A stretch of 64,000 bases of DNA from Pacificimonas sp963710205 (lineage in GTDB: Bacteria > Pseudomonadota > Alphaproteobacteria > Sphingomonadales > Sphingomonadaceae). Every line of letters starts with the position of its first letter. The stretch's first letter is position 1. Both the position numbers and the translations under genes were made by a program. The notes under the pieces are model-generated. The model was not told where the DNA came from, did not search any database, and saw only the letters and a program-made list of their open reading frames with translations. This document shows, one piece after another, positions 1 to 9,323 of the stretch. The stretch is from the NCBI GenBank assembly GCA_963710205.1, contig CAVPZG010000001.1:124001-188000 (forward strand), in the 5' to 3' direction.

Positions 1-321
1 CGGCAGGTGCAGGCCGATTATTCCGACTTCCTGAATGATTTCCGTCAGCCCACGCCGCTCGATGCGACGACACGCGTCAGTCTGGAGGAGGGCCTGAAGG
101 CCTATCTGGATGCGGAGGGATTGAGCGCGGACTGGGAGGCCGTGAAACAGGCCGACGACGAAACGCTGGTCCACACACTGGCGGGAGTCTGCCCCTTCGA
201 CCCCGCAGAAAAGCAGGCCCTTCTCGAAGCCGACGACCTGCCCCGCCGCGCCGCCACGCTGGAGGCGCTGATGCGCTTCGCCGGCGAAGGCGATCCGGCG
301 GGCAGCCATCAGGTCCACTGA
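1..321 (+). CDS. LON peptidase substrate-binding domain protein, C-terminal part
   Basis: The reading frame is open from the first base, so the gene begins upstream of the window and only about 106 C-terminal residues are seen. They are helical and acidic and resemble the C-terminal helical part of stand-alone LON substrate-binding (COG2802) proteins, which lack the AAA+ and protease domains of Lon. The segment around residues VCPFDPAEKQALLEA is typical of the family tail. The stop overlaps the next ATG by one base (TGATG), implying translational coupling with the Trm112 gene. Family assignment is by recognition of the tail only. Confidence 0.7.
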   Translation, partial: RQVQADYSDFLNDFRQPTPLDATTRVSLEEGLKAYLDAEGLSADWEAVKQADDETLVHTLAGVCPFDPAEKQALLEADDLPRRAATLEALMRFAGEGDPAGSHQVH

Positions 322-521
322 TGACCGCGCCGACGCCCAGGGACATCGACCCGCGCCTTCTGGAAGTGCTGGTCTGTCCGCTCACCAAGCAGCCGCTTAG
401 CTATGACCGTGAGGCGCAGGAACTGATCAGCAAGTCCGCAAACCTCGCCTATCCGATCCGCGACGGTATCCCCGTCATGCTGATCGAGGAAGCGCGCAAG
501 CTGGACGACGAGATGTCGTGA
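321..521 (+). CDS. Trm112 family protein
   Basis: A 66-residue protein with the Trm112/YcaR fold signature: LLEVLVCPLTKQPL near residues 13-26 and a YPIRDGIPVML segment near 44-54. Trm112-like proteins are small zinc-ribbon-derived proteins that in eukaryotes and archaea activate methyltransferases; the bacterial role is poorly known. Only one cysteine of the ancestral ribbon (in VCPL) is kept, as is common in bacteria. Its start overlaps the stop of the preceding gene by one base, and it converges on nadE with 36 bases between the stops. Confidence 0.85.
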   Translation: MTAPTPRDIDPRLLEVLVCPLTKQPLSYDREAQELISKSANLAYPIRDGIPVMLIEEARKLDDEMS

Positions 522-557
522 CCCTTACGACCTGGGGATACCCACCGTTCGACTTCC

Positions 558-2621
558 TTACGCCAGCGGCGGTAGATTCCGTTTCAATTCCTCCAGCCAC
601 GCCTTCGCGGTTCCGTCGCTCGGTGCACGCCAGTCGCCGCGTGGACTTAATGCGCCGCCGCCGGATACCTTCGGGCCATTGGGCAGCGCGGAGCGTTTGA
701 ACTGCGCGAAGCCGAAATATCGTTTCAGAAAGACTTCCAGCCACTTGACGATGGTCGCAAGGTCATATTCCGGGCGCTGGTTCTCATCATGGTCGATCGG
801 CCAGTGTCCCGCCTCCCGGGCGCGCCAGGCGTGCCACGCCAGGAACGCCACCTTCGATGGCGCAAGACCGTGCCGCAGCGTCCAGAACAGGAAGAAATCA
901 TGCAATGGATAGGGGCCGATCATTGACTCCGTCGACTGGATCGCCCCCGTTTCTTCATCGGCGGGGACGAGTTCGGGGCTGATTTCCGTCGCCAGAATGC
1001 GCTCCAGCACAGCGTCCGTCTCGGGATCGAACTGATTCGTGCGTTCACACCAGCGAATCAGATACTGGATCAGCGTCTTTGGCACGCCGCCATTGACGCC
1101 GTAGTGGCTCATGTGATCGCCGACGCCGTAGGTGCACCAGCCAAGCGCCAGTTCCGACATGTCGCCGGTGCCAAGCACGAAGCCGTGATGCTGCCCGGCC
1201 AGCCGGAACAGGTAATCGGTTCTCAGCCCCGCCTGCACATTCTCGAAATTGACATCATACAGCTTCTCTCCGCGCGCATAGGGATGATCCATGTCGCCGA
1301 GCATCTGCTTCGCCGCGGGGCGGATGTCGATTTCCTCCGCCGTGCAGCCAATCGCCTTCATCAGCGCCCAGGCATTGGCCTTCGTGTCCTCACCCGTCGC
1401 AAAGCCCGGCATCGTATAGCCGCGAATATCTGTCCGGGGCCGCTCCAGCCGATCAAGCGCCTTCGCCGCCACAATCAGCGCATGGGTGGAATCGATGCCG
1501 CCCGAAATGCCGATGACGATGGTTTTCGCGCCGGTCGCGCGGATGCGCTTGGCCAAGCCCTCGACCTGGATGTTGAAGGCCTCATAGCAATCCTCGTCAA
1601 GGAGCGCGGGCGTGTTCGGGACATAGGGATAGCGGCGCAGTGCGCGTTCCAGGCCGCGGTCCGCACCGTCATCCTCATGCGCGAACGCCACGCGGCGAAA
1701 ATAGGTCTCAGGATCGCCAAGATGCCGCGCGGCGTCGTTGAACGTCCCCGTCCGCATGCGCTCCTGCCGCAGCCGCGCGACATCGACATCGGCGTAAACC
1801 GTCTCCGCTTCCCATTCGAAACGTGTCGATTCCGCCAATTCCGCACCCAGCTCGTAGATCAGGCCCTGTCCGTCCCACGCAAGGTCGGTTGTCGATTCGC
1901 CGGGTCCCGAGGCCGAATAGACATAGGCCGCCATGTTGCGGCTGGACGAGGCGGCGCAAAGCATTTTCCGCTCACGCGACTTGCCGATAACGATATCACT
2001 GGCGCTGAGATTGCAAAGGATCAGCGCCCCCGCCAGCGCGCCCTCGACGGATGGCTGCACAGGCGACCAGTAGTCCTCGCAGATTTCCATGTGAAAGATG
2101 AAATCGGCATAGTCCGACGCGGCAAAGATCAGGTCGGTCCCGAACGGCGCGGTCTGGCCCGCGACCTCGATCTCCAGCCCGGCCGTGCCGACACCCATGG
2201 CGAACCAGCGCTTTTCGTAGAATTCGCGGTAATTGGGCAGGAAGGATTTGGGAACGACGCCCAGGACCCTGCCGCGATGCACCGCGAGCGCGCAATTGTA
2301 CAGCCGCCCGTTGCGCCGCAGCCCCGCGCCGATCGCCAGCACGGGCCGCAGCGTCTTCGTGGCCTCAATCACCTCTTCCAGCGCCCGCTCGACCGCATCC
2401 AGATAGCCGTCCTGCAGATGCAGGTCATCGATGGCATAGCTGGACAGATTCATCTCGGGATAGACCAGCAGGTCGATGCCCTTCCCGTGCGCGTCCTTCG
2501 CCAGCTTGATCGTCTCGGCGGCATTGGCGGCGGGGTCGCCGGAGGTTGCCAGCGGCGTACACGCACCGACGCGGACAAAGCCCTGCTGGCGCAGTGAATG
2601 AAAGGGGTGTGTCTCGCTCAT
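558..2621 (-). CDS. nadE: Glutamine-dependent NAD+ synthetase
   Basis: A 687-residue two-domain enzyme that makes NAD+ from deamido-NAD+, ATP and glutamine, the last step of NAD biosynthesis. The N-terminal nitrilase-type amidotransferase domain (about 1-300) shows the Glu-Lys-Cys triad at E56 (VYPEMN), K125 (VPKSFLPN) and C181 (MEICEDYW). The C-terminal synthetase domain has the PP-loop SGGIDS at 373-378. The length matches the long glutamine-dependent type. It is divergent from the flavoprotein gene, so its promoter lies between 2622 and about 2695 or inside that gene. Confidence 0.96.
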   Translation of the reverse strand: MSETHPFHSLRQQGFVRVGACTPLATSGDPAANAAETIKLAKDAHGKGIDLLVYPEMNLSSYAIDDLHLQDGYLDAVERALEEVIEATKTLRPVLAIGAGLRRNGRLYNCALAVHRGRVLGVVPKSFLPNYREFYEKRWFAMGVGTAGLEIEVAGQTAPFGTDLIFAASDYADFIFHMEICEDYWSPVQPSVEGALAGALILCNLSASDIVIGKSRERKMLCAASSSRNMAAYVYSASGPGESTTDLAWDGQGLIYELGAELAESTRFEWEAETVYADVDVARLRQERMRTGTFNDAARHLGDPETYFRRVAFAHEDDGADRGLERALRRYPYVPNTPALLDEDCYEAFNIQVEGLAKRIRATGAKTIVIGISGGIDSTHALIVAAKALDRLERPRTDIRGYTMPGFATGEDTKANAWALMKAIGCTAEEIDIRPAAKQMLGDMDHPYARGEKLYDVNFENVQAGLRTDYLFRLAGQHHGFVLGTGDMSELALGWCTYGVGDHMSHYGVNGGVPKTLIQYLIRWCERTNQFDPETDAVLERILATEISPELVPADEETGAIQSTESMIGPYPLHDFFLFWTLRHGLAPSKVAFLAWHAWRAREAGHWPIDHDENQRPEYDLATIVKWLEVFLKRYFGFAQFKRSALPNGPKVSGGGALSPRGDWRAPSDGTAKAWLEELKRNLPPLA

Positions 2622-2722
2622 GTAGCGCCCTTAGCGCCGCCTACCTTGAGCGGTCCAGTGGACGCGCGTAGTGTCACTGACGAAGGAGACGCGCCGTTAC
2701 CGCTGAACTCGACCGTTTTGAC

Positions 2723-3940
2723 GTGGCCATCGTCGGTGCCGGGCATGCCGGCGCGCAGGCGGCGATCGCTTTGCGCGGACAGGGCTATGAGGGGCGCATC
2801 GGCCTGATCGGTGACGAGCCGGACCTTCCCTATGAACGCCCGCCCCTGTCCAAGGATTATCTGGCGGGCACGAAGCCGTTTGAACGGATGCTGCTGCGCA
2901 AGGCGGACTTCTGGGAGGAGCGCGGCATCATCCTCCTTCCCTCCACCCGCATCGAAAGCGTCGATGCCGGCGCGCACGAACTGATCGATGCCGAAGGCGA
3001 AGCCATTCACTATGGGCAGCTGATCTGGGCCGCGGGCGGCGAACCGCGCACGCTCCCCTGCGGCAGCGATGTCGGCCTTGGCGGGGTCCATGCGATCCGC
3101 ACGCACGCGGATGTGCAACTGCTGAGGAAAGAACTCGAGGCCGCGCAGGATATCGCGGTCATCGGCGGCGGCTATATCGGGCTGGAGGCCGCAGCCGTAC
3201 TGACAGGTCTTGGAAAGTCCGTCACCGTCATCGAGGCCCAGGACCGCGTGCTGGCGCGCGTGGCGGGCGAACCCTTGTCCCGTTTCTACCAGCAGCGGCA
3301 CGAGGCGGAGGGTGTCACCTTTCGGCTCTCCACCACGACCGCCTGTCTTGAGGGCAAGAACGGCCAGGTGCGCGGCGTGGAGCTGAGCTGCGGCGAAAGT
3401 CTGCCCTGTGACCTCGTGATTGTCGGTATCGGCATCGTTCCCAATGTGCAGCCCCTGTTTGCCTGCGGCGCAAAGGGCGGCAACGGTGTGAAGGTCGACG
3501 GGGCGTGCCGCACGTCGCTGCCGGATGTTTTTGCCATCGGCGACTGCGCGCTGCACGAGAACGCCTATGCGCATGGCGCGGAGATCCGGCTGGAGTCCGT
3601 GCAGAACGCAAATGACATGGCGGGTGTGGTCGCAAGGGTCATCGCCGGACAGAAGGCCAGCTATGACGCGCTGCCCTGGTTCTGGTCGAACCAATATGAC
3701 CTGAAGCTGCAGACGGCAGGGCTATCGCCGGGTGCCGACGATGCTATCCTGCGCGGCGACCCTGCGGACGGAAAATTCTCCGTCTGCTACATGAAAGAAG
3801 GCCGCCTCATCGCTATCGACGCCGTTAATCGCCCCGCTGATTTCGTTCAGGCGCAAAGGCTTATTCGTGAGGGCGCTTCGCCGGATCCGGCAGCGCTCGC
3901 CGATGCGCGCGTGGCCCTGAAGCTGCTGTTCACGGCATGA
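2723..3940 (+). CDS. FAD-dependent ferredoxin reductase-like oxidoreductase
   Basis: A pyridine nucleotide-disulphide oxidoreductase of the ferredoxin/putidaredoxin reductase type, which passes electrons from NAD(P)H to a ferredoxin. Visible signatures are the FAD Rossmann motif GAGHAG at the N-terminus, the second nucleotide-binding GGGYIGLEAA near residue 150, and the FAD-binding VFAIGDCA near 270; a C-terminal reductase domain follows. The GTG at 2723 is the first normal start codon, but it has no Shine-Dalgarno sequence and truncates the first beta strand. In the same frame a good AAGGAG at 2683-2688 sits 7 bases before a GTT at 2696, where homologous N-termini would begin. No ferredoxin or P450 gene is adjacent. 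The stop overlaps the next ATG (ATGA). Confidence 0.88.
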   Translation: MAIVGAGHAGAQAAIALRGQGYEGRIGLIGDEPDLPYERPPLSKDYLAGTKPFERMLLRKADFWEERGIILLPSTRIESVDAGAHELIDAEGEAIHYGQLIWAAGGEPRTLPCGSDVGLGGVHAIRTHADVQLLRKELEAAQDIAVIGGGYIGLEAAAVLTGLGKSVTVIEAQDRVLARVAGEPLSRFYQQRHEAEGVTFRLSTTTACLEGKNGQVRGVELSCGESLPCDLVIVGIGIVPNVQPLFACGAKGGNGVKVDGACRTSLPDVFAIGDCALHENAYAHGAEIRLESVQNANDMAGVVARVIAGQKASYDALPWFWSNQYDLKLQTAGLSPGADDAILRGDPADGKFSVCYMKEGRLIAIDAVNRPADFVQAQRLIREGASPDPAALADARVALKLLFTA

Positions 3941-5910
3941 GCATGCGCGCAACCGTTCTCATCATGGGAGCGATCACATTTTTCCTGCTGGCATGCGGCG
4001 TGGTGTTCCTGAAGCACGGACCAGAGATCGGCATGTCTGCGATCGCGACGGCTTCCGCCGCGTCATCTCCTGAGGGATCGGGCACGGGCATAGACAGGTC
4101 TGCGGCCCGCGCCGCTGTGCCGGCCCCTCCCGATCTGGCCATTCGCATCGACGGCAGCCTGCGCCGCGCGGAGCCGCTGGAGCTGGTGACGACGCCGACC
4201 GGCAAATGGCCGATCTACAGCCTCGGCGACATCGCGCCCGAAGCGCGCGGTGACACGGGCACGGTTGTGGAACCGGGCCGTGCCTATCTGTTCAACCTGG
4301 CCTCCAACCCCGGCTGGTGGAGCCTGTGCCTCACCGCCTTTGGCGAGGACCGTGCGCATGAGAGTGGCTATCCGAAAAGCCTGTTTCAGGAAACACTCTA
4401 CAGCGTCGAGGTGAACGGCAGCCGCGCGGAGGTTCGCGTCGCCCCCGGCAGCATGAAATGCATCGATAACGGCGATCCTGTCCCACCCGATCCCGCGCAA
4501 ATCCTGACCGCCGTGAAGGCGGGCAGGCTGCTGCCTTATGGCGAGGCGGCCTTCAAGGCACCGTTCAAGGCGCGCGAACCCGCCTACAAGCCGCAGAAAC
4601 TCGCCGAGATGGGCTATGACCCTGCGCGTATTTACGACAAGGCCGCTGTCTACGACAAGGTCTTCGGCAACGTATCCGTTTCCGGCGGCGAGGCCCCCTC
4701 CTCACGCGGGTTCGTTTCCGATACCGACGCCGCCATGATCGTTGCGGCCCTGTCGGACGACAATGGCCTTTGGAACACGGCGACGCGTGACGCAGCCACG
4801 CAGATTCGCTACGCGCTCGGCCTCCCGTATCTCGTCATCCAGTCGCGCAACCACGATCTGCTGCGTGACCCGCAAAAGCCATTGCCGGGTGACCGGAAAT
4901 ATCGCGTCGCCGGCCGGGAAAAGGGCGTCGACCAATATGGCGCGCCATTCTGGCAGCCGCCTGCGGGCTATCCGGGCGCATCGCTGCTCGACCTGTCGGG
5001 CGCGAAGGACTTCAAGCATCGCCGCGACCTCGCCCACATGTTCAATCACGGCTATGCCTGGTGGCTGGCGACTGGCGATCCGCGCGTCGCCCTTTTGATG
5101 CAGGCACAGGCGGCATGGGCATTCGCATCCTATTATCCCGCGGCTGACAAGGCGCGCTACCAGCCCGTCAACGCCGGCAATGTACAGGAGCGGGCAACGC
5201 TCAATCATTTCGCCGCCATGTGGCGACTACGCGACGTCATGCGCGAAACCGAGACCAGCGGCGCCGGGCTGTTCTGGGACGATGCGCGCATGGAACGGAT
5301 GATCGCCGATAGCTGGACGGAGTATAAGGCCTATATCAAGAGGCTCGAATCGGGTTCCGGTCCCGAGGCCATATCCGTCAGGTCGGCAAGGCTGATCGAT
5401 GGCGGCGGTTATTCCAACTTCATGATGCAGAACTATGGCCCGGAGCTTGCCTATCTGTGGGCGCAGGCGGGCGAGCCGGTCCTGCTGCAGCGCATGACCG
5501 AACATTTCGTTATTCGGCTTGGGAAGACGGGCGGCATTGCCGGGCTTGACCCCGGCAAATCGGATAGCAGCGTGACGTGGAAGACGGATGGCGGTCTCGG
5601 ATACCGCAATGCCGATGGTCTCGCCGCCTTCTGGCGCGGGGCCAGCAACATCGAAAACAAACCCACGGACCGGTTCGACAATGCCTCCCTGCCTTACACG
5701 ATCCGCGCCTACTGGCTGATGCGCATGGGACAGGATGCGGCCGCGCGGGGCTGGATCCAGCCCGTTGACGGCCTCGACGCCGCCATCGTCAAGGTGGAAG
5801 CCGACATCCGCCGCACCGCGAAATGGAAAAGTGTCGGTACCCTGATGTGGAAACACGCCGCCGTTCCTTTCGGCACGGACGGCCTTCCCGCGCTTGAAGC
5901 GGGCCGCTAA
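3937..5910 (+). CDS. Uncharacterised envelope protein, possible alpha-toroid fold
   Basis: A 657-residue protein that I do not recognise. Residues 5-25 form a hydrophobic helix containing LLACGV, so it is an N-terminally anchored or exported protein, possibly a lipoprotein. The mature part is rich in Trp and Tyr, with helix pairs such as HMFNHGYAWWLATGDP, AQAAWAFASYYPA and YWLMRMGQDAAARGW. This pattern resembles (alpha/alpha) toroid carbohydrate-active proteins, but no catalytic signature was found, so the fold is inference. The start overlaps the stop of the flavoprotein gene (ATGA), suggesting co-transcription. YggT follows 32 bases downstream. Confidence 0.75.
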   Translation: MSMRATVLIMGAITFFLLACGVVFLKHGPEIGMSAIATASAASSPEGSGTGIDRSAARAAVPAPPDLAIRIDGSLRRAEPLELVTTPTGKWPIYSLGDIAPEARGDTGTVVEPGRAYLFNLASNPGWWSLCLTAFGEDRAHESGYPKSLFQETLYSVEVNGSRAEVRVAPGSMKCIDNGDPVPPDPAQILTAVKAGRLLPYGEAAFKAPFKAREPAYKPQKLAEMGYDPARIYDKAAVYDKVFGNVSVSGGEAPSSRGFVSDTDAAMIVAALSDDNGLWNTATRDAATQIRYALGLPYLVIQSRNHDLLRDPQKPLPGDRKYRVAGREKGVDQYGAPFWQPPAGYPGASLLDLSGAKDFKHRRDLAHMFNHGYAWWLATGDPRVALLMQAQAAWAFASYYPAADKARYQPVNAGNVQERATLNHFAAMWRLRDVMRETETSGAGLFWDDARMERMIADSWTEYKAYIKRLESGSGPEAISVRSARLIDGGGYSNFMMQNYGPELAYLWAQAGEPVLLQRMTEHFVIRLGKTGGIAGLDPGKSDSSVTWKTDGGLGYRNADGLAAFWRGASNIENKPTDRFDNASLPYTIRAYWLMRMGQDAAARGWIQPVDGLDAAIVKVEADIRRTAKWKSVGTLMWKHAAVPFGTDGLPALEAGR

Positions 5911-5942
5911 AGAGGGCGCCTCACTTCATTCGGGATTTTTCC

Positions 5943-6248
5943 ATGGGCTTCCTGTTTCAGCTGCTCGGGTTTGTCAGCCTGCTTCTCCAGTTCGTCACCT
6001 ATCTCGTCATCGCGCAGGTCATCCTCAGCTGGCTGATCAGTTTCAACGTCATCAACATCTCGAACGACTTTGTCCGCAGCATCTATATGGGTCTCGAACG
6101 CCTGTTCGCGCCGGTTTACCGGCCCATTCGGCGGCTCATGCCCGATCTCGGCGGTCTCGACCTTTCCCCCATGATCCTTCTCCTCCTGATCCTGTTCATC
6201 CAGAAGGTCGTCATCGGCGGCATCATGATCGAGATGGCGGGAATGTAG
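5943..6248 (+). CDS. YggT family membrane protein
   Basis: A 101-residue integral membrane protein with two hydrophobic segments (about 1-35 and 75-98) and the YggT-family core: LSWLISFNVIN, then a linker with APVYRPIRRLMPDLGGLDLSPM, then the second helix. This is a single YggT repeat, as usual in alphaproteobacteria; E. coli YggT has two. The family is linked to osmotic or potassium tolerance and often lies near cell-division genes, but its mechanism is unknown. folD starts 2 bases after its stop, so the two are very likely co-translated. Confidence 0.9.
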   Translation: MGFLFQLLGFVSLLLQFVTYLVIAQVILSWLISFNVINISNDFVRSIYMGLERLFAPVYRPIRRLMPDLGGLDLSPMILLLLILFIQKVVIGGIMIEMAGM

Positions 6249-6250
6249 CC

Positions 6251-7147
6251 ATGGCTGACCGTATCGATGGCAAGGCGGTCGCCGCCCTGTGGCGCGCGCG
6301 CACGGCGGAACATGCTGCGCGCTTTTCAAGGAAAACCGGCCGGAAGGCCGGGCTTGCTGTCGTTCTTGTCGGCTCGGACCCGGCCAGTGAGGTCTATGTC
6401 GGCGCAAAGGCGAAGGCGACCGTCGCGGCAGGCATGGAAAGTTTCGAGCACCGCCTGCCGGAAACGACATCGCAGGAGGATCTGGCGGCGCTGATCCAGA
6501 AACTGAATGCCGACGATGCCGTCGACGGCATTCTTGTCCAGCTGCCACTGCCGCGACATCTGGACGGCGATGCCGCCGTTCAAGCCATTGACCCAGCCAA
6601 GGACGTCGACGGCCTGCATGTGGTCAATGCCGGCCGCCTCATGTCGGGCCTGCCCGGGATGATACCCTGCACGCCGCTCGGCTGCGACATGATGATCGCG
6701 GAGCGTCTTGGCGGCGACCTGAGCGGCAAGCTGGCGGTCGTCATCGGCCGTTCCAACCTGTTCGGAAAGCCGATGGGCCAGCTCCTCCTGCGCCGCAACG
6801 CGACCGTTATCCAGGCGCACAGCCGCACGGCGGACCTGCCCGCGCTCGCGCGCATGGCCGACATACTGGTTGTCGCGGTGGGACGCCCCGAAATGGTGCG
6901 GGGTGACTGGGTCAAGCCTGGTGCCGTCGTGATCGACGTCGGCATCAACCGTCTCGATGCACCGGAACGCGGCGAGGGCAAGACGCGCCTTGTCGGTGAC
7001 GTCGCCTATGCTGAGGCTGCCGAAGCCGCGCTCGCCATCACGCCGGTTCCTGGCGGCGTCGGTCCCATGACCATCGCCGGCCTTCTCGCCAACACCGTGA
7101 CCGCCGCACACCGCCGCGCCGGACTGGAAGCGCCCTCCGCATCATGA
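6251..7147 (+). CDS. folD: Bifunctional methylenetetrahydrofolate dehydrogenase/cyclohydrolase
   Basis: A 298-residue cytosolic enzyme that interconverts 5,10-methylene-, methenyl- and 10-formyl-tetrahydrofolate using NADP. Signatures seen: YVGAKAKA with the catalytic Lys near residue 54, DGILVQLPLPRHL near 95, the folate/NADP motif VVIGRSNLFGKPMGQLL near 165 (the second residue after R is S-N rather than the common S-x-I), and the terminal TPVPGGVGPMTIAGLL. The ATG at 6251 gives the normal family length. The stop overlaps marC by four bases (ATGA). Confidence 0.97.
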   Translation: MADRIDGKAVAALWRARTAEHAARFSRKTGRKAGLAVVLVGSDPASEVYVGAKAKATVAAGMESFEHRLPETTSQEDLAALIQKLNADDAVDGILVQLPLPRHLDGDAAVQAIDPAKDVDGLHVVNAGRLMSGLPGMIPCTPLGCDMMIAERLGGDLSGKLAVVIGRSNLFGKPMGQLLLRRNATVIQAHSRTADLPALARMADILVVAVGRPEMVRGDWVKPGAVVIDVGINRLDAPERGEGKTRLVGDVAYAEAAEAALAITPVPGGVGPMTIAGLLANTVTAAHRRAGLEAPSAS

Positions 7148-7767
7148 TGGAGCTCTTCATCTCCGCCTTCGCAACGCTGTTCGTCGTCATCGATCCGCCC
7201 GGTTGCGCACCGATATTTTCAGGCCTGACGGCGACCGCCACCGATGCCCAGCGCCGCATCATGGCGGTACGCTCGGTCATGATCGCGTCCGGTGTTCTGG
7301 TCGTCTTCGCCTTTTTCGGTCGCCCGCTCCTCGGCGCGCTCGGCATTTCGCTGGACGCGTTTCGCGTTGCGGGTGGCATCATGCTGTTCATCATCGCGCT
7401 TGAAATGGTCTTCGAGAAACGTACGGAAAAGCGGGAAATCCGCGCGCACGATGCCGCCGAAGATCCTGATGTCGAGGATGTGTCGGTCTTTCCCATGGGC
7501 ATTCCCATGATCGCCGGACCCGGCAGCATCGCCGCGCTGATGCTGTTGATGAGTGAAACCTCGACCATCGCCGAGCGCGGCGTGGTCTTCGGCGCGCTCG
7601 GTCTCGTCCTTGCGCTCACTCTGATCGCGCTGCTGCTGGCGGGACCGCTGCTGCGGCTGATCGGGCACAAGCTGGAGGCGACGCTGACCCGCCTCCTCGG
7701 CGTCATCCTGGCCGCCCTTGCCGCGCAGTTCGTCATTGACGGCCTGAAGGCCAGCTTCCTGGCGTAA
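7144..7767 (+). CDS. MarC family integral membrane protein
   Basis: A 207-residue protein with six hydrophobic segments and the MarC/UPF0056 signatures: FVVIDPPGCAPIF near residues 14-26, FRVAGGIMLFIIALEMVF near 77-94 and FPMGIPMIAGPGSIAALML near 118-136. The function of the family is unknown; it was once linked to multiple antibiotic resistance, but that was not supported. It lies at the end of the yggT-folD-marC run and overlaps folD by four bases. Confidence 0.93.
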   Translation: MMELFISAFATLFVVIDPPGCAPIFSGLTATATDAQRRIMAVRSVMIASGVLVVFAFFGRPLLGALGISLDAFRVAGGIMLFIIALEMVFEKRTEKREIRAHDAAEDPDVEDVSVFPMGIPMIAGPGSIAALMLLMSETSTIAERGVVFGALGLVLALTLIALLLAGPLLRLIGHKLEATLTRLLGVILAALAAQFVIDGLKASFLA

Positions 7768-7848
7768 GATGCCGCGCGCAGCCCTTTACGCTCAGGTCCC
7801 CGGTCGCTAGAAGTTCCTGTTCTGTTCACAAGGGAAAGGCGCGCGACG

Positions 7849-9288
7849 TTGGAAACCGGAACGCTTGTCGCGATATTAGCAGCGCTTCTTGCTGGCGCCG
7901 GTCTCGGCCTGTTTGTTGGCTGGCTGGTCTGGGCGCGGGGAACTGCCGCGATCGCGAGAGAGCGCGACATGTTGCGCGGGGAGAAGGAGAAGGCCATCGG
8001 CGATCTGGCCATCGCCAGGTCCGATGCCGCTCTCGCAGCGCAGGGTGCGGAAACGGCGCACGCGCAGCTTTCGGAACTACGACCGGAACTCGACCGTCTG
8101 CGGCAGGTCGAGGTCGCGCACGAACGGCTGCAATCCTCCCGCGACGAGCGCGAGAAGGCGTTTGCGGAACGCGAGGCCGATCTCGATAAGCGCTTTGCCG
8201 CCCTTGCGGAAGCCGCGCTCGGCAAGAGCACCGAGGCCTTCCTGAAGCGCGCCGAGGAAACGCTTGTCCGGCATCGTGAACAGGCGGGACAGGGCCTCGA
8301 GAAGAACCGTGAGGAGCTTGGAAAACTCATCATGCCGATGCGCGAAACGCTGACGAAATACGAGGCGCAGCTGAAGGAAATCGAGGAAAAGCGCGCCGGA
8401 GCCTATGGGGCGATCACCAATGCCATCGCTGACGTGAAGCTGGGGCAGGAGCGCGTTAGCCAGGAGGCGCAGCGCATCGTCGGCGCGCTCAGAAACGCGC
8501 CGAAGGCGCGCGGCCGCTGGGGCGAGCATCAGCTGCGCCGTGTTCTTGAAATGGCGGGGCTTTCGAAACATTGCGACTTTGCCGAGGAGGTTCATCGCGA
8601 TGTCGAGGAGGGGCCGAACATCCGCCCCGACGCCGTCATCAACCTGCCCAATGATCGCGTCCTCGTCATCGACGCCAAGGTTTCGCTCAATTCCTATCAG
8701 GATGCGGCCGCCGCGGAAACGGACGAGGACCGGCAAATCCACCTTCTGGCCCATGCAAAGGCGATGCGCGCCCATGTCGATACGCTGGGCCGCAAAAGCT
8801 ACACGCAGCAGTTCGACGATACGCTGGACTTCGTCATCATGTTCGTTCCCGGCGAAAATTTCCTCGCCGCCGCACTGGAAACGGACCAGGATCTGTTCGA
8901 GGTCGCCTTCGCGAAGAAAATCCTGCTTGCCAGCCCCACCAACCTGATCGCGATCGCGAAGACCGTCGCCATGGTCTGGCAGCAGGAAAACGCCGCCGAG
9001 GATGCCCGCGAGATCGCCGCGCTGGGCAAGGAGCTTTACGACCGTCTCGCCACCATGGGTGAGCATGTCGCCAAATTGGGACGCAATCTCGACCTTGCGT
9101 CCGGCGCTTACAACAGGATGGTCGGCAGTCTGGAATCGCAGGTGATGACCTCGGCGCACAAGCTGCGCGAGAAGGCCATCGATGCACCGAAAAAGACCGT
9201 TGAGGCCTTGCCAACGGCAAATATGGAAACGCGCCGGCTCACGAAACTGGCGACTGGTGACGATGGGACGGCAGAAGCGGCGGAATAG
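7849..9288 (+). CDS. rmuC: DNA recombination protein RmuC
   Basis: A 479-residue protein with an N-terminal membrane helix (about 5-28), a long coiled coil (about 40-210) and the RmuC nuclease-like domain (about 215-430), seen in GRWGEHQLRRVLEMAGL, RPDAVINLPNDRVLVIDAKVSL and LDFVIMFVPGENFLAAAL. RmuC limits inversions between short inverted repeats and has been implicated in antiphage defence in some hosts. The start is a TTG preceded by an AGGGAAAGG about 9 bases upstream; no ATG or GTG in frame would keep the membrane helix. It converges on the DUF924 gene with 35 bases between stops. Confidence 0.93.
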   Translation: METGTLVAILAALLAGAGLGLFVGWLVWARGTAAIARERDMLRGEKEKAIGDLAIARSDAALAAQGAETAHAQLSELRPELDRLRQVEVAHERLQSSRDEREKAFAEREADLDKRFAALAEAALGKSTEAFLKRAEETLVRHREQAGQGLEKNREELGKLIMPMRETLTKYEAQLKEIEEKRAGAYGAITNAIADVKLGQERVSQEAQRIVGALRNAPKARGRWGEHQLRRVLEMAGLSKHCDFAEEVHRDVEEGPNIRPDAVINLPNDRVLVIDAKVSLNSYQDAAAAETDEDRQIHLLAHAKAMRAHVDTLGRKSYTQQFDDTLDFVIMFVPGENFLAAALETDQDLFEVAFAKKILLASPTNLIAIAKTVAMVWQQENAAEDAREIAALGKELYDRLATMGEHVAKLGRNLDLASGAYNRMVGSLESQVMTSAHKLREKAIDAPKKTVEALPTANMETRRLTKLATGDDGTAEAAE

Positions 9289-9323
9289 CAATCCGGCGGT
9301 CTCCGCATTTTGCGATCCCGCCC

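Noticed and set aside
1104..2597. A 497-codon plus-strand frame opposite nadE
   Set aside because: Compositionally an antisense frame (rich in Arg, His, Gln) and directly opposite a fully motif-supported NAD synthetase.
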